NCBI GenBank assembly: GCA_002407775.1
Contig: DHOP01000103.1
Location: forward strand, 11,741-21,876
Direction of reading: 5' to 3'
Length of the DNA: 10,136 bases
Source: Prevotella sp. UBA5387
GTDB lineage: Bacteria; Bacteroidota; Bacteroidia; Bacteroidales; Bacteroidaceae
Shown: piece by piece, positions 5,830 to 10,136 of the stretch
Layout of the letters: each line of letters opens with the position of its first letter
Numbering within the stretch: position 1 is the stretch's first letter
Notes under the pieces: generated by a model
Told to the model about the DNA's origin: nothing
Databases searched by the model: none
The model's input: the letters and a program-made list of their open reading frames with translations, nothing else
Program-made: the position numbers and the translations under genes

Positions 5830-8800
5830 ATGAAGAGAACTCTTCTGATATTCTTATCGATATTCTTTGTGATTATCGGCAATATTGATGCACAGTCCGG
5901 TTACTTTTATAACTCGGACCGTGTATCAAGTAATTTTGTTACCAGTATTATCCAAGACCAGTCAGGGTTGATATGGATTGGAAGCGATCGAGGCCTTAAT
6001 AAGTTTGATGGATATCGGTTTACGACTTATCTTCATGATTCGGACAATCCTCGTTCATTGTCCAGCAATGCCGTCTCCTATCTTTTTACAGACCGAGAAG
6101 GCAATCTGTGGGTAGGCACATCTGGCGGCTTAATGCGCTACAATAAAGTTTCAGATGATTTCGAACCATATGCCGAGCCTCGCAATCCACGCATTAGTAG
6201 CATGTTGCAACTGCCCAATGGACAAATACTCGTGGGTACTGCTGGTTATGGACTATTTACAATCGATGAGCAGAATAAGAAGTTGAAACAAGTCACGGGC
6301 TATGCTTCCGCGACACAAAACCACTATTATAGCCGTTTGTTTCTTGATGAAAAGGGTAACTTTTGGCGTAGTGGTTCCGACAACATTATTACCTTAAAGA
6401 ATCTGCATACAGGAAAAATCACGGAGAAGCCAGTTGGTATTGACAAAGCAGAAGCATTCATTAGTTATGGTGGAGGTGTTTTAATTGCTTGCCATAGCGA
6501 TATGTTCTTATTCAAGGATGGCAAAATACTTCCTTGTCCGTTTGATGCTTCTGAGATGACGGCATTACATGCAAAGTATAAGTCTTTGGCATTAGATAAG
6601 TATGGAAATCTATATATCGGTACCTTCGGAACAGGTCTCTTTGTGGTCACTAAGGGAAAAGCAAAGGCTATCCGAGTGCCGAATCCAAATCCTTCCTTTG
6701 ACCTTAATACTGCGAATATCTTTGACCTCTATGTCGATGGAAACAACAATCTTTGGGCTGCGTGCCAGCGCAAAGGACTATTGATGATACCCGACCATAA
6801 AGCAATATTCAGCAATTGGGATTTCGCTTCAGAGGGATACCATATTGGTTCATCGGTTTCGTCGTTTTGCCTTGGGGACAATGGTATAGTCTGGACAGTC
6901 GTCCAAAACCAGGGTGTCTTCGGATTCAACAAAGAAGGACATATTGTTGCTCATCCTTCTACTCCTAAAAATATCTATTCGATCTATCGGGATAGCAATC
7001 GTAAGTATTGGTTGGGTGGTTCTCAAGGACTATATACCTATAATCCTTCAAACGGTTCTTCGCAATTGGTCGCGCCGTTTAACAGCGACTTTGTTGGACA
7101 AATCTTAGAGGGTATCGATGGCAAGATTTACTTTGCTACTTTCGGTCTTGGATTCGGCGTGTTTGATCCAAAGACTGGAAAAGTAAAGAACTATAATATG
7201 TACCAGACCTCTTCCAAAGCAGGATTTCTTTGCAACGATTGGATTCATTGCATGATGATTACACCTGAAAGTACTCTTTGGCTAGGCACTTCATCTGGTT
7301 TGTCTGCTTTTAACATGAGGACTGAAAGTTTCAAACAGCTCCCAGCTAACTTTATGGCTGGTACTTCTATCACTACAATGGCCCAAAATTTGGATGGGCG
7401 GTTGATCCTTGGTACAGAAAATGGTCTCTATTCCCTTGATAAGAAACAATTAAAGCCAAAGCCATTTCCTGGTGCCGAGGCACTCAGAGACGAGGCTTGG
7501 AGAAGCATAGTGATGGAGAAGAGTGGTGATTTCTGGTGCGCAACATCTATGGGTATATGGGAGTTCCAGCGCAAGAAGGGCAAATTTGTAGGCTATGTGC
7601 ATGGCAACGGATTGTCTTCCCGTGAGTATGTTTCCAACACCGGGATGAAAGGACCTGATGGACGCGTATATTTTGTTACAGGACAGGGACTCACGGTCTT
7701 TCGACCTTCTGACTTAAAACAGGCGGATTGGTCATTGGGTGAGATACATCTAACTAACTTCCTTATCAATGGCGAACCGATAAACGGAACGAGTCAGTCA
7801 TATGGCACACAGATAATCGATGGTGCCGTCTTCGACAATACACACTTTACGCTTTCATATAAGGATGACAGCTTTGTAATGGAGTTCTCTCTTCTCAACT
7901 TCAACAATGCTGAGAACATTACTTATTTCTATCGCATCAATGGGGCTGACAAGTGGCAGCAGACTGGCGAAGGTATTAATGCCATAGCTTTCAACCATAT
8001 GGAACCTGGGTCATATAGTATTGAAGTAAGGGCATCTGATTATGGAATGCTGTCACCTGTAAAGATGTTTACAGTTGTCATTGAGTCACCATGGTACAGT
8101 TCTACCTTAGCATGGCTGTTCTATATCGTCTTTGTCGGTGCGCTGACATACTTCATTTTCATCTACTATAACCGCCGAAGGACGCACCAGTTCGAGGAAG
8201 ATAAGATGAAGACGCTTATCAACGCGACGCATGATATACGTTCTCCACTTACGCTCATTATGGGCCCTCTTCACTCGTTAATGAAGCGTGATACGATGGA
8301 TGAGGACGCAAAGGAGGAGCTAAGTATCATCGAACGCAATGCAAATCGCATATTGACTCTCGTCAATCAAATACTTGATTTGCGTAAGATGGATAAGAAA
8401 CAGATGCACCTTCACTGCCAAGAGACCGACCTGGTAGAATTTGTGGGGGGAGTTGCAAAGATGTTTGAGTTCTCAGCTCAGGAAAGAAACATGGAGTTTT
8501 ACTATGAGCATCCAGAAGGAAAGCTCATGGTATGGATAGACCGTCAGCAGTTTGACAAGGTCATAAGCAACCTGCTTTCCAATGCTTTCAAATACACATA
8601 TGATGGTGGGTCCGTTATAGTACGGGTAACACAAGGACATGATGAAACTAATCAAACATCACTTTCAGACTTTGCACAACTTGAAGTTATTGATAGTGGA
8701 GTAGGCATAAAGGAAGGTAATCAAGAGAAAATCTTCGACCGTTTTTTCCAAGGTGTGGGTAAGGGAAGTGTTCATGTGGATGGTACGGGTATTGGACTCA

Positions 8801-9750
8801 ACCTCAGCAAGATGGTAGTTTCCATGCACCATGGTACTATAAATGCCTCGAATCGTACAGATGCACAGGGCAGTGTGTTCCGAGTGTGCCTCCCATTAGG
8901 CAATGAGCACTATACTCTAGAGGAGTTAACCCCGAAGGAAGAGCCCCGAGGCTTTGATAAGAATGGTAAGAAGCCAACAACCAATTACCATATTCTCATC
9001 GTAGATGATGATCCGGAGATAAGGCAGTATGTCAGTCGAGAACTGGGTGAATACTATAAGTTTGAGGGTGCAGCTGATGGCAAGGAAGCTTTGAAAATGC
9101 TATTAACGGAGAAGTTTGACTGTGTAATATCCGATGTAATGATGCCAGAAATGGATGGCTTGACTTTGCTAAGGATGATCAAAACTAACTCCAATATCAG
9201 TGATATTCCTGTTATTTTACTTAGCTCTAAGTCTGATGTTCAAAACCGATTGGAAGGCCTTAAGAAAGGTGCAGATGCCTATATCGCCAAGCCTTTCAGC
9301 CTGGAGGAGATTCATGTGACCGTGAACAACCTTGTGAGTAATATGCTTCGGTTGAAAGGTAAGTATAGTGGTGCACAAGAACAAAAAGACAAGGTTGAGG
9401 AAATTCATGTGGTAGGCAACGATGAGCAGCTTATGGATCGCATTATGAAGAGCATCAATGAGAATCTCTCCAATTCTGAGTTTAGTGTGGAAATGCTAAC
9501 TAAAGAGGTTGGAATCAGCCGTGCTCAGTTGCATCGTAAACTGAAGGAGCTTACAGGAATACCGACATCAGAATTTATTAGAAATATCCGATTGGAACAG
9601 GCCGCCCGTTTACTCAAGGAACAAAAGTTGAACATAGCTCAGGTTGCCTTTGAGGTGGGATTCTCTAATCAAGCACATTTTTCAACGATTTTCAAACGAC
9701 ATTTTGGTGTCTCACCGACTGAATATATCCAGCAAAAGTCAGACAATTGA
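5830..9750 (+). CDS. xynR: hybrid two-component system (HTCS) regulator of the xylan cluster
   Basis: This 1306-residue protein combines a periplasmic sensor, histidine kinase, receiver and DNA-binding domain in one chain. In order: signal peptide (1 to about 21); about thirteen or fourteen propeller repeats of the LWIGT..GL type (about 26-665), enough for two seven-bladed propellers; a Y_Y_Y domain (about 677-752); one membrane helix (about 759-780); HisKA with His801 in THDIRSPLTL; HATPase with N-box Asn914 and Asn918, DSGVG (955-959) and GTGIGL (985-990); a receiver with acidic residues Asp1059-1061, phospho-acceptor Asp1102, Ser1132 and Lys1154; and an AraC-type output domain (about 1200-1303) with its second helix-turn-helix around AQVAFEVGFSNQAHF. 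All key catalytic residues are present, so it should be functional. By family knowledge such proteins bind an oligosaccharide directly and activate adjacent catabolic genes. The xylo-oligosaccharide ligand is inferred from the neighbours. Confidence 0.95.
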   Translation: MKRTLLIFLSIFFVIIGNIDAQSGYFYNSDRVSSNFVTSIIQDQSGLIWIGSDRGLNKFDGYRFTTYLHDSDNPRSLSSNAVSYLFTDREGNLWVGTSGGLMRYNKVSDDFEPYAEPRNPRISSMLQLPNGQILVGTAGYGLFTIDEQNKKLKQVTGYASATQNHYYSRLFLDEKGNFWRSGSDNIITLKNLHTGKITEKPVGIDKAEAFISYGGGVLIACHSDMFLFKDGKILPCPFDASEMTALHAKYKSLALDKYGNLYIGTFGTGLFVVTKGKAKAIRVPNPNPSFDLNTANIFDLYVDGNNNLWAACQRKGLLMIPDHKAIFSNWDFASEGYHIGSSVSSFCLGDNGIVWTVVQNQGVFGFNKEGHIVAHPSTPKNIYSIYRDSNRKYWLGGSQGLYTYNPSNGSSQLVAPFNSDFVGQILEGIDGKIYFATFGLGFGVFDPKTGKVKNYNMYQTSSKAGFLCNDWIHCMMITPESTLWLGTSSGLSAFNMRTESFKQLPANFMAGTSITTMAQNLDGRLILGTENGLYSLDKKQLKPKPFPGAEALRDEAWRSIVMEKSGDFWCATSMGIWEFQRKKGKFVGYVHGNGLSSREYVSNTGMKGPDGRVYFVTGQGLTVFRPSDLKQADWSLGEIHLTNFLINGEPINGTSQSYGTQIIDGAVFDNTHFTLSYKDDSFVMEFSLLNFNNAENITYFYRINGADKWQQTGEGINAIAFNHMEPGSYSIEVRASDYGMLSPVKMFTVVIESPWYSSTLAWLFYIVFVGALTYFIFIYYNRRRTHQFEEDKMKTLINATHDIRSPLTLIMGPLHSLMKRDTMDEDAKEELSIIERNANRILTLVNQILDLRKMDKKQMHLHCQETDLVEFVGGVAKMFEFSAQERNMEFYYEHPEGKLMVWIDRQQFDKVISNLLSNAFKYTYDGGSVIVRVTQGHDETNQTSLSDFAQLEVIDSGVGIKEGNQEKIFDRFFQGVGKGSVHVDGTGIGLNLSKMVVSMHHGTINASNRTDAQGSVFRVCLPLGNEHYTLEELTPKEEPRGFDKNGKKPTTNYHILIVDDDPEIRQYVSRELGEYYKFEGAADGKEALKMLLTEKFDCVISDVMMPEMDGLTLLRMIKTNSNISDIPVILLSSKSDVQNRLEGLKKGADAYIAKPFSLEEIHVTVNNLVSNMLRLKGKYSGAQEQKDKVEEIHVVGNDEQLMDRIMKSINENLSNSEFSVEMLTKEVGISRAQLHRKLKELTGIPTSEFIRNIRLEQAARLLKEQKLNIAQVAFEVGFSNQAHFSTIFKRHFGVSPTEYIQQKSDN

Positions 9751-10136
9751 TGTAAAAATGATATCAGGGGGGTGTAATATTGATTAGAAGTCATATTATA
9801 ACCTTTTGTTTAAACTACTTATATATTAGCCTCATTATCATAAGCTTATGATGAATTAACGAATTGATTTTGTGGTAACATCTTGGTAATCTCATCTATG
9901 TCTCAATGGGCTTTATGTTATTTGATATTAATACTCTCTTCTATTGTCGCTGAAATTGCCTGTGATCATATTTGTAATGTCTATATCTTAATTATATTCT
10001 ATTTCTTAATTTCAGTTGGGACAATTTAAGGTTCCGACGGTTAGACTTTGCATCGTTTTCAGCATACCTTATTTTTGAAATTAGAGTAATGGTTATATGG
10101 TTTTGCGATTGTTATCCTTTGTGACTTATATCAGAT
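9751..10136. other. 386-nt non-coding tail after xynR
   Basis: I see no convincing gene in this AT-rich stretch. The longest forward frame that I noticed starts at ATG 9898 and ends at TAA 10027-10029 (43 residues, very hydrophobic). It has no ribosome-binding signal, and such frames arise easily in AT-rich DNA. The reverse strand gives only frames shorter than 30 codons. No tRNA-like or rRNA-like sequence is recognised, and no TAnnTTTG element was found in the forward direction. The strongest structural signals are the palindrome at 9837-9852 and a G6 run at 9767-9772 just after TGATATCA. Confidence 0.5.
9837..9852. repeat. 16-bp perfect palindrome downstream of xynR
   Basis: ATCATAAGCTTATGAT is its own reverse complement, centred on the HindIII-like AAGCTT at 9842-9847, and lies 86 nt after the xynR stop codon. 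As RNA it could form a short AU-rich hairpin, but its low GC content and the absence of a following T-run make it a poor intrinsic terminator. It could be a dyad binding site for a regulator of the next gene to the right, which is outside the window. Confidence 0.4.

Noticed and set aside
5830..9750. Whether the HTCS is broken or lacks a key residue
   Set aside because: The phosphorylated His801, N-box asparagines, G-boxes, Asp1102, Lys1154 and both AraC helix-turn-helix motifs are all present in one uninterrupted frame, so there is no sign of decay.
9898..10029. 43-codon forward frame encoding a hydrophobic peptide
   Set aside because: There is no ribosome-binding signal, no promoter match in front of it, and no recognisable similarity. 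Hydrophobic frames arise easily in T-rich DNA. It is kept as an observation and not called a gene.
1..10136. Mobile elements, CRISPR arrays, phage or toxin-antitoxin genes
   Set aside because: I found no transposase, integrase, regularly spaced repeat array or small paired toxin/antitoxin frames. All substantial frames are explained by the xylan cluster.

Overview
The window carries a compact xylan-utilisation gene cluster from a member of the Bacteroidales, most likely a Prevotella-type gut or rumen bacterium. Three things point there. The genes are an SGNH acetylesterase, a GPH-type sugar symporter, a GH10 xylanase, a GH43 xylosidase and a hybrid two-component system (HTCS) regulator. The HTCS architecture (periplasmic double propeller, kinase, receiver and AraC domains in one chain) is characteristic of Bacteroidetes. 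The two best promoter candidates match the Bacteroidetes -7 consensus TAnnTTTG rather than a sigma70 box. From memory, the content and order resemble the xyn cluster (xynF-E-D-A-B-R) of Prevotella bryantii (formerly P. ruminicola B14). The xyn symbols used here follow that analogy and were not confirmed by a search.

Layout: positions 1-100 may hold the last 32 codons of an upstream gene and contain a striking 35-bp imperfect palindrome. Positions 101-254 are an AT-rich promoter region. Four tightly spaced forward genes follow, with gaps of 12, 23 and 18 nt: the esterase xynE (255-2159), the symporter xynD (2172-3620), the periplasmic GH10 xylanase xynA (3644-4747) and the cytoplasmic GH43 enzyme xynB (4766-5731). 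They look like one operon. A 98-nt gap with its own promoter and a cluster of TGCAAA half-sites precedes the 1306-residue regulator xynR (5830-9750). The last 386 nt (9751-10136) contain no convincing gene, only a 16-bp perfect palindrome and AT-rich sequence.

Inferred pathway: acetylated xylan fragments entering the periplasm are deacetylated by XynE and cut internally by XynA. The resulting xylo-oligosaccharides cross the inner membrane through XynD and are hydrolysed to xylose, and possibly arabinose, in the cytoplasm by XynB. XynR probably senses a xylo-oligosaccharide with its periplasmic propellers and activates the operon through its cytoplasmic AraC domain. No SusC/SusD outer-membrane pair lies in the window, so uptake across the outer membrane must be encoded elsewhere.

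This is a recognisable, largely ordinary catabolic locus. The points worth a second look are regulatory sequences (paired promoters, half-site cluster, palindromes), start-codon calls, and a G8 tract inside xynB.
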